From CAMCHP01 sp036835325 (lineage in GTDB: Bacteria > Bacteroidota > Bacteroidia > Flavobacteriales_D > Sanyastnellaceae): a DNA stretch of 7,458 bases. The position numbers and the translations under genes were made by a program. The stretch lies in contig DAITMF010000088.1 in the NCBI GenBank assembly GCA_036835325.1, forward strand, positions 1 through 7,458, read 5' to 3'. Under the pieces are notes generated by a model, which saw nothing but the letters and a program-made list of their open reading frames with translations, was not told the DNA's origin and ran no database searches. Positions within the stretch are counted from its first letter, which is position 1. The number at the start of each line of letters is the position of its first letter. Positions 1 through 6,048 of this stretch are shown piece after piece.

Positions 1-416
1 ACTGCGGCCACTGGGTGCGCCACTCGGGCTGGTACCCCGATACCAAGCTGCGGCTGTTTCGCAAAGGCAAGGGCGCATGGACCGGCACCAACCCGCACGA
101 CCGCTTTGAACTGCACACCATGAAGCGCACGGTGCACCTGCCCGGCGATATCCTCCACTACAGCTACTACACCCGTGAAGACCACCTCATGCAAATCGAG
201 TACTTTTCAAAGATCGCCGCAGCCGAGCTTCACGCCAAAGGCAAGCGCGTGGGCCTGCCCATGATGGTGGCGAAAGTCATCGCGCAGTACCTAAAGAACC
301 TGGTGTTCAAAGCGGGCTTCCTCGATGGCCCCACGGGTTTTACCATTGCACGCCTCAGTGCGCGGGCCACCTGGCGCAAATACACCTTGCTGAAAGAACT
401 CCATGCGCACAAGTGA
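1..416 (+). CDS. Glycosyltransferase family 2, C-terminal part (WaaE/KdtX-like)
   Basis: This is the 3' end of a gene cut by the window's left edge: the frame is open from position 3 and 137 codons are visible before TGA at 414-416. The visible protein opens CGHWVRHSGWYPD and continues with a KLRLFRKGKG segment, then HYSYYTREDHL, a basic helical stretch and FLDGPTGF, ending in a helix-rich tail. This order (W/RYPD, LRLF, then HY.Y..., then GFLDG..GF) is the usual C-terminal half of WaaE-type family-2 glycosyltransferases that add a sugar to lipopolysaccharide core. The N-terminal catalytic part with the nucleotide-sugar DxD motif lies outside the window, so donor and acceptor cannot be judged. 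The next gene, also a glycosyltransferase, starts 14 bases before this stop, so the two are almost surely cotranscribed. Family is fairly sure; the exact reaction is inference. Confidence 0.85.
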   Translation, partial: CGHWVRHSGWYPDTKLRLFRKGKGAWTGTNPHDRFELHTMKRTVHLPGDILHYSYYTREDHLMQIEYFSKIAAAELHAKGKRVGLPMMVAKVIAQYLKNLVFKAGFLDGPTGFTIARLSARATWRKYTLLKELHAHK

Positions 417-1389
417 TCTGAAACACGTCGTCATTTCGCGCACCGATGGCATCGGCGATGCAGTGCTCACCTTGCCCGTCGCCGGAGCCTTAAAACAGCT
501 CGTGCCCGGCGTGCGCATCACCTTTTTGGGCCGCACGTACACCCGTGCGGTGGCTGATGCCTGCGCCCACGTCGACGCCTTCGCCAATTGGGATGATGCA
601 GCATCGCTTTCGCCGGCTGCTCAGGCCGATTTCCTGCGTGCGCTCAAGGCCGATGCGTTCATTCACGCTTTCCCGCGCAAAGAGGTGGTTATCGCAGCCA
701 AGGCCGCCGCAATTCCCGTTACCGTGGGCACCGTACGAAGGTGGTACAGTTTGCTCCGCGTCACGCACCGCACGTGGTTTTCGCGCAAAAACTCCATGCT
801 GCACGAGGCGGCCCTGAACCTCAAACTGCTTGAGCCGCTCAAGCTGCACCCTTCGCTTAATCCTTTGGTTTTTGGGGGATGGATGGGGCTGCGCACGCCC
901 AACGCACTTACCCCGGAGGCACGCAACTTTCTCGTCCACCCAAAAACGCTGCTTCTGCATCCGCTCTCGCACGGAAGTGCCGTTGAATGGCCCGTTGAAC
1001 GCTTTGCCGATTTGGCTTCTCGGATGACGGATGCCGGATGGTCGGTCGGCATCACCGCAACCGCGGCCGAACGCGAACGTCTGGGCGACCGCTTGCCGTG
1101 GGAGCGCGTTACCGACTTCGGTGGCAAGCTCACCCTTGAGCAACTGATGGCGCTGATTGGCAACAGTACGGCGCTTGTTGCGGGCTCTACGGGTCCGCTC
1201 CACCTCGCGGCAGCACTGGGTATTCACGCGGTCGGCCTCTACGCTCCCGTTCGGCCCATTTTCGCTACGCGCTGGATGCCCATCGGTACCCATGCGCACT
1301 TCATCGAGGCCAATGAGCTTCCTGTGAATGGAGTGCTCGACATCTCCGTTGACCAAGTGGTCGATTTGTTAAACGAAAAGGTGCGTTAA
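403..1389 (+). CDS. Glycosyltransferase family 9 (heptosyltransferase-like)
   Basis: A 328-residue protein, of normal length for the ADP-heptose:LPS heptosyltransferase (GT9) family, which transfers heptose or a related sugar onto lipid A/core at the inner membrane's cytoplasmic face. Residues 8-24 have the N-terminal family signature HVVISRTDGIGDAVLTL, where Asp19 aligns with the conserved acidic residue of WaaC-type enzymes. The second Rossmann domain starts near residue 180 (LLLHPLSHGSAVEWP) and holds the donor-site signature GSTGPLHLAAALG at about 261-273. The ATG at 403 lies inside the preceding glycosyltransferase gene (14-base overlap), which suggests translational coupling. A 103-base gap with a promoter for dxs follows. 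The family call is strong. Whether the donor is really ADP-heptose cannot be told, since many Bacteroidota GT9 proteins act on other surface glycans. Confidence 0.88.
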   Translation: MRTSDLKHVVISRTDGIGDAVLTLPVAGALKQLVPGVRITFLGRTYTRAVADACAHVDAFANWDDAASLSPAAQADFLRALKADAFIHAFPRKEVVIAAKAAAIPVTVGTVRRWYSLLRVTHRTWFSRKNSMLHEAALNLKLLEPLKLHPSLNPLVFGGWMGLRTPNALTPEARNFLVHPKTLLLHPLSHGSAVEWPVERFADLASRMTDAGWSVGITATAAERERLGDRLPWERVTDFGGKLTLEQLMALIGNSTALVAGSTGPLHLAAALGIHAVGLYAPVRPIFATRWMPIGTHAHFIEANELPVNGVLDISVDQVVDLLNEKVR

Positions 1390-1438
1390 ACGGCGGCTGA
1401 CCACGCCTGGCCAAACAACACAACGAACATATAATCGT

Positions 1439-1446
1439 TACCTTTG
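1439..1446 (+). promoter_or_regulatory. Predicted Bacteroidota -7 promoter element of dxs
   Basis: TACCTTTG fits the Bacteroidota -7 consensus TAnnTTTG exactly. It sits 46 bases before the dxs ATG, giving a likely transcription start near 1450-1453 and a leader of about 40 nt. No clear TTTG -33 element is visible at the expected distance. The 1390-1492 gap otherwise holds no convincing terminator for the upstream glycosyltransferases. Confidence 0.55.
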
Positions 1447-1492
1447 TTTGATTTGAATGTTTGACGCAATGTTCGTCTGAACGCCGACCGAT

Positions 1493-3433
1493 ATGAGTGA
1501 ATACGCTGCAGGCCCCTTTCTGGGTCAAATCACCCTCCCCGAAGACCTTCGGAGCAAGTTTTCCGAAGAACAACTTCCACAAGTTTGCGATGAGCTGCGC
1601 CAGTTCATCGTTGATGTCGTTTCTGAAAAGGGTGGCCACTTCGGTGCCAGCTTAGGCGTTGTAGAGCTCACCGTGGCTTTGCATTACGTGTTCAATACCC
1701 CCTACGACCAACTCGTTTGGGACGTTGGCCACCAAGCTTACGGACATAAAATCCTCACCGGTCGTCGCGATGTGTTTCACACCAACCGCATCTACAAAGG
1801 CATTTCAGGTTTTCCGAAACGCTCTGAAAGCGAATACGATACCTTCGGCGTAGGCCACTCGTCAACCAGCATCTCCGCCGCTCTTGGTATGGCCGTGGCC
1901 AGCAAGGTTCAAGGTGATGCCGAACGCCAACACATCGCTGTAATCGGCGACGGCGCTATGACCGCAGGCCTCGCCTTCGAAGGCCTCAACCACGGTGGCG
2001 TTGAAGACACCAACATGCTGGTGATCCTCAACGACAACTGCATGTCGATTGACCCCAATGTGGGCGCCCTGAAAGAATATTTGACCGACATTACCACATC
2101 GCACACCTACAACAAGGTGAAAGATGAAGTATGGAACCTCCTCGGAAAGGTGAGCAAGTTCGGCCCCAATGCCCAGAGCATCGTTCAAAAAATTGAAAAC
2201 GCGGTAAAAGGTGCGCTGCTCAAACAAAGCAACCTGTTTGAGTCGTTGAACTTCCGCTACTTTGGCCCGGTCGATGGTCACGACGTTGAGCACTTGGTGA
2301 AGGTATTGCGCGACCTGCGCGACATTCCCGGACCCAAGCTCCTGCACTGCGTTACCATGAAAGGCAAAGGCTATGAACCGGCAGAGAAAGGTTCGCCCAC
2401 CAAATGGCACGCGCCCGGCATCTTCAACAAAGAAACCGGCGAAATCATCAAAGTGGTGCCGAAAAGTCCTGAACCTCCCAAGTTTCAAGACGTTTTTGGC
2501 CACACCATCATTGAGTTGGCAGAGAAAAACGAGAAAATCGTGGGTGTTACTCCGGCGATGCCCACCGGCTGCTCGCTGAAATTTATGATGGAAGCCATGC
2601 CTGATCGCGCGTTCGATGTGGGCATCGCCGAACAGCACGCCGTTACATTCTCGGCCGGTATGGCAACGCAAGGTCTCATTCCGTTCTGCAACATTTATTC
2701 GTCGTTCATGCAACGTGCCTATGACCAGGTTGTGCACGATGTGGCCACACAAAAATTGCAAGTTGTATTCTGCCTCGACCGCGGCGGATTGGTCGGTGCC
2801 GACGGGCCTACACACCACGGCGCATTCGACCTCGCCTATATGCGCTCTGTGCCCAACATGATTGTGTCGGCCCCGATGGATGAAGAAGAACTTCGTAACC
2901 TTATGTACACGGCTCAAGCCGAGAACCATGGTCCGTTCAGCATTCGCTACCCACGTGGTGAAGGCGTGATGCTGGAATGGAAAACGCCTTTCCGCGCATT
3001 GAAAGTGGGCACCGGCCGCAAGATCCAGTCGGGTTCCGACGTGGCCTTCCTCACCATTGGTGCCATTGGTAACCTCACCCGCAAAGCCTGCGAGAAGCTC
3101 GAAGCCGAAGGCATTTCAGTGGCGCATTACGACATGCGCTTTGTGAAACCCATCGACGAACTCATGCTGCACGAAGTGTTCGGTAAATTTGACAAAGTTA
3201 TCACCGTCGAAGACGGCTGCATTCAGGGTGGCTTCGGCAGCGCAGTGCTCGAGTTTATGGCCGATCACGGCTACCAGTCGCGCGTAGTGCGCCTCGGTAT
3301 TCCTGACGAGTTCATTGAGCACGGAAGCCAAAACCAACTTTACAAAGAGTGCGGATACGACATTGACGCCATGGTAGCCTCAGCGAAACGCCTCGTTGGC
3401 ACCCGCTCTTCAGCCGGTAAAATGGTAGGGTGA
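1493..3433 (+). CDS. dxs: 1-deoxy-D-xylulose-5-phosphate synthase
   Basis: This cytoplasmic thiamine-diphosphate enzyme condenses pyruvate with glyceraldehyde 3-phosphate to give 1-deoxy-D-xylulose 5-phosphate, the first step of the MEP isoprenoid pathway. The 646-residue length is normal. Visible motifs are GGHFGASLG with His49, DVGHQAYGHKILTGRR with His80, and the ThDP/Mg site GDGAMT (Asp153) paired with NDNCMSI (Asn182). Next come FRYFGPVDGHD near 254-263, the catalytic glutamate in DVGIAEQHAVTF (Glu380), GPTHHGAFD (His441), RYPRGEG (485-491) and a transketolase C-terminal domain. The equivalent E. coli residues, from memory, are His49, His80, Asp152, Asn181, Glu370 and His431, so the active site looks complete. 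The usual Pro of HQAYPHK is Gly84 here, a mild variation. The ATG at 1493 gives the standard N-terminus. The stop overlaps the next start by one base. Downstream use includes quinones and polyprenyl phosphate carriers. Confidence 0.98.
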   Translation: MSEYAAGPFLGQITLPEDLRSKFSEEQLPQVCDELRQFIVDVVSEKGGHFGASLGVVELTVALHYVFNTPYDQLVWDVGHQAYGHKILTGRRDVFHTNRIYKGISGFPKRSESEYDTFGVGHSSTSISAALGMAVASKVQGDAERQHIAVIGDGAMTAGLAFEGLNHGGVEDTNMLVILNDNCMSIDPNVGALKEYLTDITTSHTYNKVKDEVWNLLGKVSKFGPNAQSIVQKIENAVKGALLKQSNLFESLNFRYFGPVDGHDVEHLVKVLRDLRDIPGPKLLHCVTMKGKGYEPAEKGSPTKWHAPGIFNKETGEIIKVVPKSPEPPKFQDVFGHTIIELAEKNEKIVGVTPAMPTGCSLKFMMEAMPDRAFDVGIAEQHAVTFSAGMATQGLIPFCNIYSSFMQRAYDQVVHDVATQKLQVVFCLDRGGLVGADGPTHHGAFDLAYMRSVPNMIVSAPMDEEELRNLMYTAQAENHGPFSIRYPRGEGVMLEWKTPFRALKVGTGRKIQSGSDVAFLTIGAIGNLTRKACEKLEAEGISVAHYDMRFVKPIDELMLHEVFGKFDKVITVEDGCIQGGFGSAVLEFMADHGYQSRVVRLGIPDEFIEHGSQNQLYKECGYDIDAMVASAKRLVGTRSSAGKMVG

Positions 3434-3948
3434 TGGAAGAAGGCATCGTCAACAAAGTCGCTGAAAGCGGCATTGTGTCGCTCGACCTTGCCGAACTTAT
3501 CCCCCTGTACGAGGTCAAGGCGATTGACCTCAAAGACCAACTGTGGCAAGGGTTGGCCCTGCGCGAAGCCGATTTCCGTGAGTGGATCAAAACGGCTGAC
3601 TTTTCGGCTTACGCCGATGCCGTGCTTGGCATCCACTGTTCGGTTGATGCGCTGATTCCGCACTGGGCCTACATGCTGCTCGCATCGAAGTTGGAAGACG
3701 TCGCCCGTTTCATTGCCGAAGGCACAGCCGCCGAGGCTGAACGCGCCTACATTCATACGGTCATTCAGGCCATCCATCCCGAAAACTATTCCGATCAACG
3801 GGTAGTCGTGAAGGGATGTGGCGACCGCAATTTGCCTCCTGCGGCATATATCGCATTAACAACACGGCTTCAGCCTGTGGTGAAAACCCTCATGTTCGGC
3901 GAGCCTTGCTCAACTGTGCCGGTTTACAAACAAAAACGAAAGGCCTGA
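3433..3948 (+). CDS. DUF2480 family protein, translationally coupled to dxs
   Basis: A 171-residue soluble protein with no signal peptide or membrane segment, recognised as the Bacteroidota family DUF2480 by the N-terminus EEGIVNKVAESGIVSLDL and the C-terminal block GC-(x)n-RLQPVVKTLMFGEPCSTVPVYK. Function is unknown. Three cysteines sit in the segments I remember as conserved: Cys69 (HCSVDALIP), Cys129 (VVVKGCGD) and Cys159 (GEPCSTVP). Such spacing could suit metal or iron-sulfur binding, but this is inference. I chose the ATG at 3433 because its A is the last base of the dxs TGA (TGATG); a GTG one codon earlier at 3430 is possible. The overlap implies that ribosomes ending dxs reinitiate here. 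In other genomes I recall this family near SUF iron-sulfur assembly genes, so the partnership with dxs may be lineage-specific. Confidence 0.88.
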   Translation: MEEGIVNKVAESGIVSLDLAELIPLYEVKAIDLKDQLWQGLALREADFREWIKTADFSAYADAVLGIHCSVDALIPHWAYMLLASKLEDVARFIAEGTAAEAERAYIHTVIQAIHPENYSDQRVVVKGCGDRNLPPAAYIALTTRLQPVVKTLMFGEPCSTVPVYKQKRKA

Positions 3949-3958
3949 GCTGTTTTTG
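3931..3958 (+). terminator. Weak terminator candidate straddling the DUF2480 stop
   Basis: CAAAAAC at 3931-3937 and GTTTTTG at 3952-3958 are perfect 7-base inverted repeats around the stop codon (3946-3948), and the right arm carries a run of five T. The stem is A/T-rich and the 14-base loop is large, so termination would be weak. It may simply attenuate dxs-DUF2480 read-through ahead of the next promoter. Confidence 0.25.
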
Positions 3959-4001
3959 CGGTCGATCGCTGCCCTGAAAAAGGCAACTGCGCCGTAAATG
4001 C

Positions 4002-4009
4002 TATCTTTG
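4002..4009 (+). promoter_or_regulatory. Predicted -7 promoter element of the mannosyltransferase gene
   Basis: TATCTTTG is an exact TAnnTTTG match. It begins 26 bases before the GTG at 4028 and overlaps the codons following the upstream ATG at 3998. Transcription would start near 4013-4016, downstream of that ATG, which is the main reason to prefer the GTG start. No convincing -33 element is seen. Confidence 0.5.
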
Positions 4010-4027
4010 CCTCCCAACCCATCACAC

Positions 4028-4774
4028 GTGCGCGACAGTCTGGTTATCATTCCCACGTACAATGAGAAGGAAAACATCGAACGCATCTTGCGCAAAGTGT
4101 TTTCATTTTCGCACCCGTTTCATATCTTGGTGGTTGACGATGGCTCACCCGACGGCACAGCCAACATCGTCAAGCACTTGCAAAGCGAATTCACAGAGCA
4201 GTTGCACCTGCTTGAGCGCAAGGGCAAGCTGGGCTTGGGCACTGCCTACATCGCTGGTTTTCGCTACGCAATTGAGAAGGGGTATGCCTTTGTTTTTGAG
4301 ATGGATGCCGACTTTTCACATAACCCCGAAGATTTGATCCGCCTGCGCGAGGCATGTGTTTCGGGGGGTGGCGACTTTGCCATCGGGTCGCGTTACACCC
4401 GTGGCGGCAAAGTTGAAAACTGGCCGTGGAACCGCATTCTGATGAGCTATTTCGCTTCGGTGTACGTGAATGCCATCTTGTGGATGGGCATTCGCGATTG
4501 CACTGCAGGCTTTAAGTGCTACAAACGCGAGGTGCTCGAGACCATCGACCTGGGCAGCATTGAGTTTGTAGGTTATGCCTTTCAAATAGAGATGAAGTAC
4601 AAGGCACAGCGGCTTGGTTTCAAGGGCGTTGAAGTGCCGGTGACCTTTATCGACCGGCAGTATGGCGAAAGCAAAATGAGCATGTCGATTTTCAAGGAGG
4701 CGTTGGTGGGCGTGCTGCGGATGCGCTTTATGCGCGTTCGCCGAGCGAAAACAGCACCAAAACTTCGGCAATGA
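4028..4774 (+). CDS. Polyprenol monophosphomannose synthase (GT2, DPM1-like)
   Basis: The enzyme transfers mannose (or another hexose) from a GDP-sugar to polyprenyl phosphate at the inner membrane, making a lipid-linked donor for extracytoplasmic glycosylation. With a GTG start the protein has 248 residues, the size of soluble DPM1-type enzymes without a C-terminal membrane domain. Visible motifs are VIIPTYNEKENIE from residue 6, VVDDGSPDGT (Asp37-Asp38), GLGTAYIAGF, the metal-binding MDADFSHNP (Asp93 and Asp95), GSRYTRGG, NWPWNR, DCTAGFKCY and a basic end after DRQYGESKMS. The GTG at 4028 gives the family-typical N-terminus (M)RDSLVIIPTYNE. The ATG at 3998 would add ten unusual residues and lies before the predicted transcription start. 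TGA overlaps the next gene's ATG (ATGA). The family is sure; mannose specificity is inferred. Confidence 0.92.
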   Translation: MRDSLVIIPTYNEKENIERILRKVFSFSHPFHILVVDDGSPDGTANIVKHLQSEFTEQLHLLERKGKLGLGTAYIAGFRYAIEKGYAFVFEMDADFSHNPEDLIRLREACVSGGGDFAIGSRYTRGGKVENWPWNRILMSYFASVYVNAILWMGIRDCTAGFKCYKREVLETIDLGSIEFVGYAFQIEMKYKAQRLGFKGVEVPVTFIDRQYGESKMSMSIFKEALVGVLRMRFMRVRRAKTAPKLRQ

Positions 4775-5127
4775 CGCGCGCGTTCACCTTGGTCGCGCTG
4801 TTGGTTTTTGTGCTGGCGGGTTGTGCCGATGCGCCTGTTCCACCTGACGATGTGCTGCCGCGTGAAACCTTTGTTGAGGTGCTCACTGATGTTCAAATCA
4901 TTGAGGCGGTGTTCAACCAGAACATCATCCGCAGCGATGACCCCAAACTCCGCATTGCGCGGTTTTACGCCGAAACCTTCGAGAAGCACGGCATTTCTGA
5001 AGCTGATTTTAGCCGCACCTACACCTGGTACTATGCCCACCCTGAGCTCATGATGTCTGTGTACGACGATGTAATGGCCCGGCTCGCTCAGCGTCAGGGC
5101 GAGCTTATGCAGCAAAAGACGCCCTAA
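4771..5127 (+). CDS. DUF4296 lipoprotein
   Basis: A 118-residue predicted lipoprotein. A short basic start (MTR) leads into a hydrophobic segment ending in the lipobox LAGC with Cys18 as the lipidated residue, then a proline/aspartate-rich linker (ADAPVPPDD). The helical body begins LPRETFVEVLTDVQIIEAVFNQ, continues with FYAETFEKHGISEADF and Y.WYYAHPELMMSVYDDV, and ends with a polar helix. This pattern (a helix with DVQ/DLH..EA, then F...F.KHGIS...F..S..YY...P) is the DUF4296 domain known from Bacteroidota; its function is unknown. It overlaps the mannosyltransferase stop by four bases (ATGA), so the pair is cotranslated, and in other genomes I recall the same neighbours. A role in envelope glycan or lipid traffic is inference from that context only. 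Confidence 0.85.
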   Translation: MTRAFTLVALLVFVLAGCADAPVPPDDVLPRETFVEVLTDVQIIEAVFNQNIIRSDDPKLRIARFYAETFEKHGISEADFSRTYTWYYAHPELMMSVYDDVMARLAQRQGELMQQKTP

Positions 5128-5140
5128 GCCGTGAAAGTTG

Positions 5141-5148
5141 TAATTTTA
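5141..5148 (+). promoter_or_regulatory. Predicted -7 promoter element of the Fur-family gene
   Basis: TAATTTTA matches the Bacteroidota -7 element TAnnTTTG except for the last base. It lies in the 25-base gap after the DUF4296 gene and ends only four bases before the GTG at 5153, so transcription would begin about at the start codon. The same octamer precedes the minus-strand operon at 7013-7006. Confidence 0.4.
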
Positions 5149-5152
5149 CGAG

Positions 5153-5533
5153 GTGAGCATACGCAATACCCGACACAAACAGAGCGTCATCGAGCTGCTT
5201 TCGGTGACCGGTCCGGCCCTCTCGGCCGATGACGTCCACGAGCGTTTGGGCGACGGTCCCAACCGCGTTACGGTGTACCGCATCCTCGATCGATTGGAGA
5301 AAGAAGGCATTGCGCACCGTGTCGTTGGCCTGAACGGGAAAACCTACTACTCGTTGTGCGAGCACTCGTGCGGAGACGACGGCCATGTGCACAATCACGC
5401 ACATTTTCAGTGCCGCAACTGCATGGAGATGACTTGCCTCGCGATTGAGCCGCATTTGCCGAAGCACCGCGACTACCTCATTGAAGACCAGCAAGTGCTG
5501 CTGATTGGCTTGTGCATGGCTTGCAGGCAATAA
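5153..5533 (+). CDS. Fur-family metal-responsive transcriptional regulator
   Basis: A 126-residue member of the Fur/Zur/PerR family, dimeric repressors that bind DNA when loaded with metal. The N-terminal winged helix spans about residues 1-65: RNTRHKQSVIELL, the helix SADDVHERL, then the recognition helix NRVTVYRILDRLEKEGI and a wing ending in GKTYYSLCEH. The dimerisation part has two CxxC pairs, Cys87/Cys90 (CRNC) and Cys121/Cys124 (CMAC), the usual structural zinc site. Between them and the wing is a Cys/His-rich stretch (residues 69-84) with Cys69, His71, Cys73, His78, His80, His82 and His84, probably the sensing site. GTG at 5153 is the only start keeping the full N-terminal helix. The protein is shorter than E. 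coli Fur (148). The metal sensed (Fe, Zn or Mn) and the targets cannot be read here. Confidence 0.9.
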   Translation: MSIRNTRHKQSVIELLSVTGPALSADDVHERLGDGPNRVTVYRILDRLEKEGIAHRVVGLNGKTYYSLCEHSCGDDGHVHNHAHFQCRNCMEMTCLAIEPHLPKHRDYLIEDQQVLLIGLCMACRQ

Positions 5534-5577
5534 AAAAGGCCGTCATTTCTGACAGCCTTTTGGGATTCTTTTTTTTT
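5532..5577. terminator. Bidirectional rho-independent terminator between convergent genes
   Basis: AAAAGGC (5534-5540) and GTCA (5542-5545) pair with TGAC (5550-5553) and GCCTTTT (5555-5561), leaving a single C/A mismatch and a four-base loop TTTC. On the plus strand the arm ends in T4, with a further nine-T run at 5569-5577. On the minus strand the six A at 5532-5537 become a T-run. It begins at the Fur-family stop and lies 31 bases past the end of the minus-strand operon, so it can serve both. Confidence 0.85.
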
Positions 5578-5592
5578 GGATGGATGAGGGGC

Positions 5593-6030
5593 TTATCCCT
5601 CTTTAGAGCCGACCATCACCGATACACATCCTTCGTGGAGCAGTGTCGATGGCGAGTCGGTATCCGGTACGCGAATGCGGACAATCAGCTGCTGCGTTGA
5701 GGCGACCTTAAAGTCGAAGCTCGATTGTGCTTCGCCCGTTTTGCCGTCGTTTGAGTAGATGAGTTGTTCGTCGGTATCGAGGATTTCAAACTGAAGGTCT
5801 CCGAGGACGGGGTGACCGCACACCAGCAAGCGGTATTCTTTGCCGGCGTAGAAGGTGAGGAGGAGTTCGGCTTCATCGCCCGGAATCAGCACCGCACTGT
5901 TGAAGTTGTCGTTCTGGATGTAGCCTTCCAACTGTGGGAGGCAGCGTTTTTTGGTGAAGCTGCGGCATTGGGCATTGGATGCCAAAGGCAGCATCAACAG
6001 CAACGGGAGTATGATTTTGAGAAACTTCAT
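5593..6030 (-). CDS. Secreted 145-residue protein of unknown function
   Basis: The protein starts with a clear type-I signal peptide (MKFLKIILPLLLMLPLASNA, likely cleaved after Ala20, leaving an N-terminal Gln-Cys). The mature part of about 125 residues alternates short strands and turns (SAVLIPGDEAELLLTFYAG, YRLLVCGHP, LQFEILDTDEQLIY, FDFKVASTQQLIVRIRV), which suggests a small all-beta sandwich. Its four cysteines (22, 30, 71, 135) could form two disulfides in the periplasm or outside. I recognise the pattern (FTKKxCLPxL..., LLVCG..LG...F.I.DT, STQQLI) from uncharacterised Bacteroidota proteins but know no function; a carbohydrate- or peptidase-associated beta domain is only a guess. It starts 18 bases after the upstream lipoprotein gene ends, with no promoter seen between, so the two form one operon. 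It ends facing the Fur-family gene across a shared terminator. Confidence 0.8.
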   Translation of the reverse strand: MKFLKIILPLLLMLPLASNAQCRSFTKKRCLPQLEGYIQNDNFNSAVLIPGDEAELLLTFYAGKEYRLLVCGHPVLGDLQFEILDTDEQLIYSNDGKTGEAQSSFDFKVASTQQLIVRIRVPDTDSPSTLLHEGCVSVMVGSKEG

Positions 6031-6048
6031 CGTTCTGAATCTTTTCGG

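Noticed and set aside
490..1356. Long minus-strand open frame (288 codons) opposite the GT9 gene
   Set aside because: It lies wholly within a well-supported glycosyltransferase gene and its translation shows no recognisable domain; G+C-rich codon use leaves long antisense frames open.
1392..1407. Possible terminator after the GT9 gene (GGCG/CGCC)
   Set aside because: Only four base pairs with an eight-base loop and no T-run follows.
1471..1482. GTTC-GTCT-GAAC inverted repeat in the dxs leader
   Set aside because: Four-base arms are expected by chance and no family operator matches it.
1862..2929. Minus-strand open frame of 355 codons opposite dxs
   Set aside because: dxs is certain from its motifs over the same bases; the antisense product is rich in His, Val and Phe with no family pattern.
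5586..5601. GAGGG/CCCTC hairpin over the end of the secreted-protein gene
   Set aside because: Short five-base stem with no U-run after it on the minus strand; the stronger hairpin at 5534-5561 is the better terminator.
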